23,985 bases of DNA from SZUA-430 sp964638635. Its GTDB lineage: Bacteria > Pseudomonadota > Alphaproteobacteria > Micropepsales > Micropepsaceae. The notes beneath the pieces are model-generated. The model made no database searches, was not told the DNA's origin, and saw only the letters and a list, made by a program, of their open reading frames with translations. The translations under genes and the position numbers were made by a program. The DNA is taken from contig CAZXAQ010000062.1 in assembly GCA_964638635.1 (NCBI GenBank), forward strand, positions 1-23,985, given 5' to 3'. Every line of letters begins with the position of its first letter. Positions within the stretch are counted from its first letter, which is position 1. Of this stretch, positions 14,050-20,637 are shown one piece after another.

Positions 14050-14655
14050 TCAGGCGGCTGTGCGGTCGTTCGGAGTCAACTGCTCCGAGAGGCTGCCGCG
14101 CGACGGCGGGATCTCTGTGAATTCAATGGCAAAGCCGCGTTCGTGGTGGCGCACGACGCGCCCGCGCATCTTGCCGACCATCACCTGCTCGCCCAAAGGC
14201 GGCCATTCGTTGGTCGCGACGGACACGCCGCCAAGCGAAAGGTCGATGACCTTGCAAGCGATCTCGCGCCCGTCCGAACGCACGACTTTGCTGACGCCTT
14301 GGGTCGATTCCCGTTCATGACGGCGGCCTTCGATGCCCGCCGGTTTGAAGCCGAGGCCAAGACGCTCTTCCAGCTTCTCGCGGCGCAGCGCCGACAGCGT
14401 CAGACGCACCGCAAAACCGTCGGAATCCGTGCGCGACACCAAACCCTCAAGCCGCCCCAAATCCTGAACGTAGGCGATGATGATCGACCCCGCCGCAGGC
14501 TTGGCGCTCGACTTGATCGCCATGCCGCCGACCGAGATGTTCGCGACCTGGCCGCTGTGTTCCGTACCGTCGTGCAGCAGGAACCGCACGGTAAGGCTCA
14601 TTTCCGTGCGGTCGTGGCGCCGGCGTTCGTGCCCGTCGTAGCTTTTCGAATTCAT
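14050..14655 (-). CDS. Tandem PilZ-domain (c-di-GMP-binding) protein
   Basis: A 201-residue protein made of two PilZ domains and little else. Domain 1: RRRHDR (residues 11-16) supplies RxxxR, with NISVGG (N39, S41, G44) as the N/DxSxxG motif. Domain 2: RRHER (111-115) and DLSLGG (D138, S140, G143). Both carry the full c-di-GMP contact residues, so both are likely to bind the dinucleotide. No enzymatic output domain, signal peptide or TM segment is seen; it is probably a soluble adaptor for motility, adhesion or envelope functions. It starts at ATG 14655; the open frame further upstream runs through the divergent GMC gene and is not coding. A 14-bp palindrome lies in the shared promoter region. 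Confidence 0.87.
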   Translation of the reverse strand: MNSKSYDGHERRRHDRTEMSLTVRFLLHDGTEHSGQVANISVGGMAIKSSAKPAAGSIIIAYVQDLGRLEGLVSRTDSDGFAVRLTLSALRREKLEERLGLGFKPAGIEGRRHERESTQGVSKVVRSDGREIACKVIDLSLGGVSVATNEWPPLGEQVMVGKMRGRVVRHHERGFAIEFTEIPPSRGSLSEQLTPNDRTAA

Positions 14656-14739
14656 GGGTCTCAAGGTCCGTCGAGTCTCTTGCGCGCGTGGCACCACCAG
14701 GATTCGATCGCACTTTAGCGATTGCTGGTTAATGTACTC

Positions 14740-14753
14740 TTGCCTGCAGGCAA
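14740..14753. promoter_or_regulatory. Perfect 14-bp palindrome in divergent promoter region
   Basis: TTGCCTGCAGGCAA is its own reverse complement. It lies 85 bp upstream of the PilZ start and 62 bp upstream of the GMC start, where a dimeric repressor or activator operator would be expected. No regulator gene is adjacent, so the binding protein is unknown. Confidence 0.45.
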
Positions 14754-14815
14754 ATCTTGGAAAAAGCCCTGTCGAGCCGTAAAGAAGTCCCGCAAAACCA
14801 CTGGGAATTCGAAGC

Positions 14816-16477
14816 ATGACCCAAGACGTCGACTTCATCATTGCCGGTGCCGGCAGCGCGGGCTGCGTGCTCGCAAACCGCTTGTCTGCCGATTCGGCGA
14901 ACCAAGTTCTGCTGCTGGAGGCGGGCCCGAAAGACAACAGCATCTTGGTGCGCATGCCGGCCGGTGTCGGCCAGCTGATCAAGCAGCGCGGCAAATACAA
15001 TTGGGGTTTCGAAACCGAGGGGACCGCGGCGCTTCACAACCGCAAAGACTTCTGGCCGCGCGGCAAGGGCCTCGGCGGATCGTCCTCGATCAACGGCATG
15101 ATCTACATCCGCGGCCACGCGCGCGACTATGACCATTGGCGCCAGCTTGGTCTCGAAGGCTGGTCGTTCGCTGACGTGCTACCCTACTTCAAGCGCTCGG
15201 AGACGAACCAGCAAGGCGGCGACGCGTTCCGCGGCGACAGCGGCCCCCTGTTCGTCGGCAACCCGCCGCTGAAGTCGCCGATGTTCAGCGTGCTAGTCGA
15301 GGCCGGAAAACAAGCCGGCTACAAGCTTACCTCCGACTTCAACGGCGAGCAGCAAGAAGGCTTCGGCTACTACCAGCAAACAATCAAGAACGGCCGCCGC
15401 TGGAACACCTCCGCCGCGTATCTTGAGCCCGCGCTGAACCGCGCCAACTTGAAGGTCGAAACCGAAGCGCTGATCACCCGGGTTTTGTTCGAAGGAAAGC
15501 GCGCCGTCGGCATCGAATACAGCCAAGGCGGCGAGCTGAAACAAGTGCGTGCACGCAAGGAAGTCATCCTGGCGTGCGGCGCCATCAACACGCCGCAACT
15601 CTTGATGCTCTCGGGGATTGGCGAGGCGGAGTATCTACAACGCTTCGGCATCGCCGTGGTGCAGGACAGCCCGGGCGTGGGTAAGAACCTGCAAGACCAC
15701 CTGGACGTCAACATCCAGTACGTCTGCACCCAGCCCGTCACCGCTTACGCGCAAGTGCAAAGTCCGATCCGCATGATCGGCATCGGCTTGCAGTACATCC
15801 TGTTCGGCACCGGCGACGGCACCAGCCAGGGCCTTGAAGCTGGCGCCTTCGTGAAGAGCCGCCCCGACCTCGAACTCCCGGACCTACAACTGCACTTGAT
15901 CAACGCGCCGTTCTCCGACCACGGCCGCAAGCAGCTGGCGATGCACGCGTTTGGGCTGCACGTGTGCGCGCTCAGGCCCGAGAGCCGCGGCCACGTTGCG
16001 CTGCGCTCCACAAACCCAGCCGATCCGCCGCTGATCCAGCCGAATTCGCTGGCGGCGGAGAACGATCTGCGCACCCTGCGCGAAGGCGTGAAGATCGCCC
16101 GCAAACTGGTCGCCCAGAAAGCCTTCGACGCCTACCGCGGCGAAGAACTCAACCCGGGTGCCGCCGCCACCAGCGACGCCGACATCGACGAATTCATCCG
16201 CCGCACCGCGATTACGATTTATCACCCGGTGGGTACCGCAAAGATGGGCAATGATCGCAATGCTGTTGTGGATTCGACACTCAAAGTACGGGGGGTTCAG
16301 GGGCTCAGAGTTGTAGACGCCTCCGTCATGCCAACCCTCGTCGGTGGTAACACCAACGCACCCACGATTATGATTGCTGAAAAGGCGGCGGACCTGATTC
16401 TCGGAAAATCACCGTTGCCGCAAGAACACACACGGGTGTCGGAAGACAAATCAGACCGCTTTGCAGCCGCCCGTTAA
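14816..16477 (+). CDS. GMC-family FAD-dependent alcohol/choline dehydrogenase
   Basis: A 553-residue glucose-methanol-choline oxidoreductase. The N-terminal Rossmann FAD motif is GAGSAG (11-16), followed by VLLLEAG; PRGKGLGGSSSINGM (81-95) and GAINTPQLLMLSGIG (255-269) are the two GMC signatures. The catalytic pair is H470 (YHPVGTAKMG) and N514 (GNTNAP), spaced as in choline oxidase. Length and motifs suit the AlkJ / choline dehydrogenase branch, which oxidises primary alcohols to aldehydes and feeds electrons to the respiratory chain. It could oxidise the alcohol made by the CYP153 enzyme encoded 6.5 kb away, but choline or other alcohols are equally possible without phylogeny. The last about 230 bp have visibly less third-position GC. 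It is divergent from the PilZ gene. Confidence 0.9.
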   Translation: MTQDVDFIIAGAGSAGCVLANRLSADSANQVLLLEAGPKDNSILVRMPAGVGQLIKQRGKYNWGFETEGTAALHNRKDFWPRGKGLGGSSSINGMIYIRGHARDYDHWRQLGLEGWSFADVLPYFKRSETNQQGGDAFRGDSGPLFVGNPPLKSPMFSVLVEAGKQAGYKLTSDFNGEQQEGFGYYQQTIKNGRRWNTSAAYLEPALNRANLKVETEALITRVLFEGKRAVGIEYSQGGELKQVRARKEVILACGAINTPQLLMLSGIGEAEYLQRFGIAVVQDSPGVGKNLQDHLDVNIQYVCTQPVTAYAQVQSPIRMIGIGLQYILFGTGDGTSQGLEAGAFVKSRPDLELPDLQLHLINAPFSDHGRKQLAMHAFGLHVCALRPESRGHVALRSTNPADPPLIQPNSLAAENDLRTLREGVKIARKLVAQKAFDAYRGEELNPGAAATSDADIDEFIRRTAITIYHPVGTAKMGNDRNAVVDSTLKVRGVQGLRVVDASVMPTLVGGNTNAPTIMIAEKAADLILGKSPLPQEHTRVSEDKSDRFAAAR

Positions 16478-16559
16478 GGGAGTTTTGGCCGTACCTGGCC
16501 TATGCAGTGCATGACTTGGCGTCTATCGTGATGCTCAAGAACCAAGAAGGAGCCGCAAA

Positions 16560-16883
16560 ATGCGGATGCGTGGGGTCTTGCTGGCCGGGCTAAGTGTGCT
16601 TTCCATGTCACTCATGGCGGCAACGCCGGCGAGCGCGCGGAATCTCTACTTCGACATGTGGTGCCAGGAACAGGGGTACGACAAGGACCGCTGCGATCGC
16701 CGCGACGCTGCCGATGTGGCCGCCTTCGAGGAATACTGGCGCCAGGTCGAGAAGTACGAGGAGCAGTACTTCGTCGAACGCGAAAACTACAGCAATTTCC
16801 GCGACGAGCTGAACGCGCTCGACACGAATCCGGAACCGGGCTTCAACAACTATGACCCTGAGCGTTCGCCGCGCCCGTACTGA
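16560..16883 (+). CDS. Small secreted/periplasmic protein of unknown function
   Basis: A 107-residue protein with a signal peptide (about 1-26, ending TPASA-R). The mature part is short, highly charged and aromatic: C35 and C45 bracket a possible disulfide loop, followed by an acidic helix with many Tyr and Glu (AFEEYWRQVEKYEEQYFVERE, about 55-75) and a Pro-rich tail. No family is recognised. AAGGAG at 16547-16552 is 7 nt before the ATG, and an intrinsic terminator follows, so it is a real monocistronic gene. A small palindrome, ATGCA-G-TGCAT, lies at 16502-16512 upstream. Confidence 0.75.
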   Translation: MRMRGVLLAGLSVLSMSLMAATPASARNLYFDMWCQEQGYDKDRCDRRDAADVAAFEEYWRQVEKYEEQYFVERENYSNFRDELNALDTNPEPGFNNYDPERSPRPY

Positions 16884-16904
16884 GGGCCGCGCGACAATCT
16901 CGGA

Positions 16905-16935
16905 AAAAAGAGGGCGCCTTTCGGCGCCCTTTTAA
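16905..16935 (+). terminator. Intrinsic terminator, possibly bidirectional
   Basis: GGGCGCC-TTTC-GGCGCCC (16912-16929) followed by TTTTAAGTTT, and preceded by AAAAAAG, so it can act on both strands between the convergent small-protein and PAS_5 genes. Confidence 0.9.
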
Positions 16936-16978
16936 GTTTCACGGGTGGGTGGAAGCCAAGAGTGGCTCTGAGAAAACT

Positions 16979-17551
16979 CTATCGCGTACTGACGACCTTC
17001 AGATGCTTGGTCGACTTGCGCCTGTCGTCGGCAAAAGCAGTGGCGCTAGGGCTCGCCTGATCGCCGGTGAGGATGGCGTTCGCCGTCATGCGCATCCGCA
17101 CCAGCTTGCGGCCCATCAGACGGCTCAGGGGATCGAGCGGCTGGAAATGGCCGAGGATGTAGGTCGTCTCCCCGCGCTCGTCCGCATAGGGCAGCAAGAT
17201 GACCTCGCCCGGCATAGCGCGTCCGTCTTCGGTCTCGGCGACGCTGAGCGCGACCGTCGGCACGGCGAGGTTCGACACGCGGATCAAGGACGTCAGCGCG
17301 GCGTTGCGCGATTGCTCCGCCCACAGATGAACGAACGAATTCCCGCGCAGTTCCTTGCCGAACAGATCGCACATGCCGGTGCCGGCGAGCACAAATGTGA
17401 ACTTGTCGCCAGCCTCGCGCTTTAACAGGAACGCAAACGCGAGATGCCCCTTGATCGCCTTGGGCTCGATCGAGGACTTGCGCGGCGCAAGCGTCTCGCC
17501 GCGCTCCCGGCGCCAGTGATCGAGCAGGCTTTGCGTGTGGACAGTCCGCAT
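16979..17551 (-). CDS. PAS_5-domain protein
   Basis: A 190-residue soluble protein of the PAS_5 family common in alphaproteobacteria. It opens with a helix LLDHWRRERGETLAPRKSSIEP, then the PAS-like core FTFVLAGTGMCDLFGKELRGNSFVHLW (about residues 50-76) and VILLPYADERGETTYILGHFQPL (about 117-139). There is no attached kinase, GGDEF or other output domain. Family members are presumed sensory or regulatory; ligand and partner are unknown. GAGG lies about 10 nt before the ATG at 17551. It is convergent with the small secreted-protein gene and lies downstream of the gamma-carbonic anhydrase gene, separated from it by a large hairpin. Confidence 0.82.
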   Translation of the reverse strand: MRTVHTQSLLDHWRRERGETLAPRKSSIEPKAIKGHLAFAFLLKREAGDKFTFVLAGTGMCDLFGKELRGNSFVHLWAEQSRNAALTSLIRVSNLAVPTVALSVAETEDGRAMPGEVILLPYADERGETTYILGHFQPLDPLSRLMGRKLVRMRMTANAILTGDQASPSATAFADDRRKSTKHLKVVSTR

Positions 17552-17643
17552 AACTTAAGAACCTCGTTTCCGGCCCGCCGTTCCATTTGGGGACAGCGGC
17601 GGCGCCGTCTTCGGTTCAAAGGGTGCGAAGCCCATGCCAACAA

Positions 17644-17690
17644 GAAACGCCGCGAAACCGCTGATCTTTCAGCGCGTTCCGCGGCGTTTC
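17644..17690 (-). terminator. Large compound hairpin between carbonic anhydrase and PAS_5 genes
   Basis: GAAACGCCGCG (17644-17654) pairs perfectly with CGCGGCGTTTC (17680-17690), and CGCTG/CAGCG (17659-17663 and 17670-17674) forms an inner stem. It begins 34 bp after the carbonic anhydrase stop on the minus strand. There is no long T-run, so it is a terminator-like or processing structure rather than a textbook terminator. Confidence 0.6.
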
Positions 17691-17724
17691 CGATGCTGAA
17701 GAATCCCTAAACGCCGGAACGTGG

Positions 17725-18252
17725 TTAGAGTGGGGTTAATTCCCGCGCGAACCGCTTCCAATTCTCGACGTAGTGCGCGGCCGAAACGGCAAGCATCGCG
17801 CGCGTTCCTTCATCGACCTGCCGCACGATTTTCCCGGGCGCCCCCATCACGACGGAGTTGTCGGGAATCTCCTTCCCCTCAGTCAGCAACGTGTTCGCGC
17901 CGATCAGACAATTCTTCCCGATCTTCGTACGGTTCAAGATGATCGACCCAATCCCTATCAGCGACCCGTCCCCAATCTCGCACCCGTGCAGCATCACAAG
18001 ATGGCCGACGGTGACACCCTTCCCGATCGTCAGCGGCACGCCCGGATCGGTGTGCAAGACCGAGCCATCCTGCACGTTCGAGCCCTCTCCAATCGTGATC
18101 CACTCGGTATCGCCCCGCGCCGTCGCCCCGAACCAAACGCTCGCATCCTTCAGCAGCCGAACCCGCCCCATCACCATCGCATTCGGCGCAATCCAGTAGT
18201 TCCCCGCCCCCGGCAAATCCGGCCGCCAATCCCCGAGCGCATAAACCGTCAT
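17725..18252 (-). CDS. Gamma-carbonic anhydrase family protein
   Basis: A 175-residue left-handed beta-helix (hexapeptide-repeat) protein of the gamma-carbonic anhydrase/YrdA/PaaY group. The three metal-binding histidines are at H67 (SVLHTD), H84 (VGHLVM) and H89 (MLHGC), and RGD (46-48) and NVQDGS are the usual trimer-interface motifs. It would form a trimer with metal sites between subunits and act in the cytoplasm as carbonic anhydrase or, in PaaY-type members, as a CoA-ester hydrolase. The ATG at 18252 is chosen because GAGGGAG (18258-18264) lies 5 nt upstream. The gene is divergent from the 18463 gene, and almost the whole space between them is repeat A3. Confidence 0.92.
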   Translation of the reverse strand: MTVYALGDWRPDLPGAGNYWIAPNAMVMGRVRLLKDASVWFGATARGDTEWITIGEGSNVQDGSVLHTDPGVPLTIGKGVTVGHLVMLHGCEIGDGSLIGIGSIILNRTKIGKNCLIGANTLLTEGKEIPDNSVVMGAPGKIVRQVDEGTRAMLAVSAAHYVENWKRFARELTPL

Positions 18253-18290
18253 AGGCACTCCCTCATTTCATCGTATCGAGCAGGAAGTTG

Positions 18291-18457
18291 AACCACAAAG
18301 CCGCGAAGGCCACAAAGAAGAAGGATGCCTCACACAATGAAACAATGACAGAATGGGGTGCAAAGCCGTGCGCGCCGGCGCGCAGTGTCGGGAGAAAGGC
18401 GCTCCGTGCCAAGAATCTTCTTTCTCATTGTGTCATTGTTTCATTGTGTGAGGCTTC
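18291..18457. repeat. Long inverted-repeat element, copy A3 (right outer arm missing)
   Basis: Third A-type copy. Left arm 18291-18355: AACCACAAAGCCGCGAAGG outer part, then GCCTCACACAATG, AAACAATG, ACAGAATG. Right arm from 18421: TCATTGTG, TCATTGTT, TCATTGTGTGAGGC, ending at 18457 just before the ATG at 18463; the outer GCGAAG-type part is absent. The core (65 nt) has the perfect 16-bp palindrome TGCGCGCCGGCGCGCA at 18369-18384 and a second stem GGCGC-TCC-GTGCC at 18398-18410 that includes one G-U pair. The element occupies nearly all of the 210-bp region between divergent genes. Confidence 0.82.
18448..18453 (+). promoter_or_regulatory. Shine-Dalgarno contributed by repeat A3
   Basis: GTGAGG, part of the conserved TGTGTGAGGC of the repeat arm, lies 9 nt before the ATG at 18463 and is the only ribosome-binding-like sequence there. 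In the folded repeat this site would be paired with the left arm and so hidden. Confidence 0.55.
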
Positions 18458-18462
18458 CTTCC

Positions 18463-18780
18463 ATGACCAAAGACGAACTCCAAACCTGGGCGCTCGCAAA
18501 CGGCTGGCAACTGATGGGCGAGCACCTGTGCCTGGTGAAACCCACAAAGCCCACCGAAGCGATCGTGCGCCTCGTGCTCAAGGCGACGGTCGCCCAGATC
18601 GAGATCAAGAAACCGTCCGGCAAATGGGAGAAAGTCGCCGGCGAGAGCTACACGAAGATCACGTACGACGATTACGCCGAGATCCCGGGCGGCCTCGGCC
18701 TCGACACGATCTCGGGCCTGACCATGCTGATGCGCGACAACAAAGACCGCCAAGCCTTCGCCAAACTGAAGACCACGTGA
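18463..18780 (+). CDS. Conserved-looking 105-aa protein of unknown function
   Basis: A 105-residue soluble protein that I do not recognise. It looks alpha/beta: an N-terminal helix (TKDELQTWALANGW), a beta pair (HLCLVKPTKP, AIVRLVLKATVAQIEIKKP), then KWEKVAGESYTKITYDD and a C-terminal helix (LTMLMRDNKDRQAFAKL). No signal peptide or TM segment. Coding is supported by strong GC bias at third positions and by the one-base TGATG overlap with the SemiSWEET gene, which implies translational coupling. The open frame extends back to 18358 across the repeat arm, but that part reads as repeat sequence; the ATG at 18463 directly after the arm is the sensible start. Confidence 0.7.
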   Translation: MTKDELQTWALANGWQLMGEHLCLVKPTKPTEAIVRLVLKATVAQIEIKKPSGKWEKVAGESYTKITYDDYAEIPGGLGLDTISGLTMLMRDNKDRQAFAKLKTT

Positions 18781-19034
18781 TGCTGACCGAACTCGCCGGC
18801 GCGGCCGCCGCCACGCTCACCACGCTCTCGTTCCTGCCCCAAGTCGCCAAGACCTGGCAGACCCGCTCGGCCGCCGATTTCTCGTGGGCCTGGCTCATCT
18901 CCTTCGCGGCCGGCCTCGCCCTTTGGCTGGTCTACGGCATCGCCCTCGCGTCGATCCCGCTGATCGCCGCGAACGGCATCACGCTGTCCCTGGTTCTGGC
19001 GATCGTCTTCGTGAAATGGCACGAAGATCGCTGA
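18780..19034 (+). CDS. SemiSWEET / PQ-loop small sugar transporter-like protein
   Basis: An 84-residue protein with three hydrophobic helices (about 3-20, 36-54, 58-79) and the PQ motif at residues 20-21 within SFLPQVAKTWQTRSAADFS, as in bacterial SemiSWEETs. Those proteins form dimers with one central pore and carry sugars such as sucrose or glucose by alternating access. Substrate is not readable. The start codon overlaps the preceding stop by one base (TGATG), so its translation likely depends on the upstream 105-aa gene, with which it forms a two-gene operon. No terminator is obvious after it. Confidence 0.88.
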   Translation: MLTELAGAAAATLTTLSFLPQVAKTWQTRSAADFSWAWLISFAAGLALWLVYGIALASIPLIAANGITLSLVLAIVFVKWHEDR

Positions 19035-19448
19035 AGAATGCCGCCCACTGTTGCGGCCCGGCTACGGTCACGTGTGCGGCGGAAAACGAACGCAAACCCG
19101 CGAATTTACGATCTTGAATCACGCTTTGGCGCGCAATGCACCCACTGCCGTCAGTAGGTCGAAGCGCCCGTAACCACAACGCACGGGGTCTCTGCTCGCG
19201 GCGGTTAGTGAAGAATTCGGCCGCAACTTTTCCGCCCGGCAACCACTTAAGCACGTTCGTTCTGCGCGCATGAGTTGTCGCCGCGCGTATACCAACAATA
19301 ACTCGCGTAGTTCCCATCTGCGGTGGTTGTGCCAGTGTTTGCTTCGCGATGGGGCGCTTTTGGGAACGCGCTTCGGGAAGGATCGTCCGGCTCTCTGGTG
19401 GCGAGGGATACGCCATCAGAGGTGCCGATTAGGGGTTGGGGATCTCAC
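19035..19448. other. 414-bp region without a convincing gene
   Basis: Lies between the SemiSWEET stop and the OmpA-family start. Frames on both strands lack coding bias and Shine-Dalgarno sites, and third-position GC is not enriched. The stretch around 19090-19340 is visibly less GC-rich than the flanking genes. It probably holds the promoter and a long leader of the porin gene; an sRNA is possible but no terminator-like stem is seen. None of the repeats found elsewhere occurs here. Confidence 0.5.
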
Positions 19449-20495
19449 ATGAGAAGGGAAGCTGCTCTTCTGGGAGCTGCAGCGCTTGTTGCTTTCGGCG
19501 CACCGGCGAATGCCGCGCGTCTGACCGGCTGGTACGGCGTCTTTGAAGGCGGGGGAACGTACATCTACGACACCGAGGTCGCGACCTACATCCCGCCGGC
19601 GTTGCCGCTGGCGGGGACCGTCGGCGCCGAGTACGGCTGGGCGGGCCTCGCCTCGCTCGGCTACGCCTACAACAACGGCTGGCGCGTCGAAGTCGAAGGC
19701 GGCTACCGCAATAACGGCCTCGAGAGCATCACGGTCGGCGGCGTCGTCACGCCGATGACAGGCGACCTCAGCCAGTACACGGCGATGGTCAACTTCATGT
19801 ACGACCTGCCGTCGTCGGGGCCGGTGACGTTCTCGCTGGGCGCCGGCATCGGCGCGGACTGGGGCCGCCTCGACACACCGAGCCTCGGCTCGCCGATCCT
19901 CGCCGACAACGTCTCGCTCGCCTTCCAAGGCATCGCGGGCATGTCGGTTCGCGTCGCAAGCTGGCTGGATCTCGTTCTGAACTACCGCTTCCTCTACGTG
20001 ACCGGCTTCGAGTTCGAAGAAGCGCTGGTCGCGCCGAACGTCTTCCACGCCGACACCGACAGCATCTCGCAGCATCTGGTAACGGTCGGTCTGCGCTTCG
20101 GCAGCCATCAGGAGGCCGCGCCCGAAATCATCGCCTCCGCGCCGCCGCCGGCTCCGCCGCCGCTTGCGCGCCAATACGTGATCTATTTCGGCTTCAACAA
20201 GTGCAACATCACGGCCGACGCCGACATGGTGCTATCCGAAGCCGCCGCCTCGGCGCGCCAACTGGGCTCGGTCGCGATCAAGATCGTCGGCCACACCGAC
20301 ACCGTCGGCTCGCAACGCGCAAATCAGCGTCTGTCGGAGTGCCGCGCGGGTGCCGCCAAGACGAACCTCGTCAACAAGGGCATTCCGGCGAGTTCGATTT
20401 CGGCAACGGGCGTGGGCGAGACGCAACTCGTCGTGCAAACCGGCGACGGCATGAAAGAGCCACAAAACCGCCGCGCGACCATCGATCTGAACTGA
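19449..20495 (+). CDS. OmpA-family outer-membrane protein
   Basis: A 348-residue protein. Signal peptide about 1-23 (ends PANA-A). Residues about 25-235 form an eight-strand-type OMP beta-barrel with alternating strands (WRVEVEGGYRNNG, VTFSLGAGIGADWG, LDLVLNYRFLYVTGFEF). An Ala/Pro linker (APPPAPPPLAR) leads to an OmpA C-terminal peptidoglycan-binding domain, with GHTDTVGS and NQRLSECRA carrying the conserved Asp and Arg that hold diaminopimelate. Two cysteines in this domain (KCNI and SECRA) could form a disulfide. It ties outer membrane to cell wall. ATG 19449 is chosen because the signal peptide begins there; the Shine-Dalgarno is weak (GGGG). An intrinsic terminator follows. Confidence 0.93.
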   Translation: MRREAALLGAAALVAFGAPANAARLTGWYGVFEGGGTYIYDTEVATYIPPALPLAGTVGAEYGWAGLASLGYAYNNGWRVEVEGGYRNNGLESITVGGVVTPMTGDLSQYTAMVNFMYDLPSSGPVTFSLGAGIGADWGRLDTPSLGSPILADNVSLAFQGIAGMSVRVASWLDLVLNYRFLYVTGFEFEEALVAPNVFHADTDSISQHLVTVGLRFGSHQEAAPEIIASAPPPAPPPLARQYVIYFGFNKCNITADADMVLSEAAASARQLGSVAIKIVGHTDTVGSQRANQRLSECRAGAAKTNLVNKGIPASSISATGVGETQLVVQTGDGMKEPQNRRATIDLN

Positions 20496-20525
20496 CGCCG
20501 AGAGGGGGGCTTCTCGAGGGTCAAA

Positions 20526-20554
20526 GGGGCGGCGCGAAAGTGCCGCCCTTTTTT
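20526..20554 (+). terminator. Intrinsic terminator of the OmpA-family gene
   Basis: GGGCGGC (20527-20533), an 8-nt loop, GCCGCCC (20542-20548), then TTTTTT. Confidence 0.93.
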
Positions 20555-20637
20555 CGCCTCTCAGGTGTGGTGCGGCGGCCCGTCAATCCGTGCGATAAGT
20601 CGCTCCTGGGGTTTTCACATTGGGGGTCGAGGGCCGG

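Noticed and set aside
14656..15000. N-terminal extension of the PilZ gene
   Set aside because: It runs antisense into the GMC gene and has no PilZ-like or other domain; the RRRHDR motif follows ATG 14655 closely.
18288..18779. Long plus-strand frame running into SemiSWEET
   Set aside because: The upstream part reads repeat A3 and an alternative frame of the 105-aa gene; the SemiSWEET family starts at the ATG at 18780.
19416..20174. Minus-strand 252-codon frame
   Set aside because: Antisense to the OmpA-family gene; Arg-rich product with no domain.
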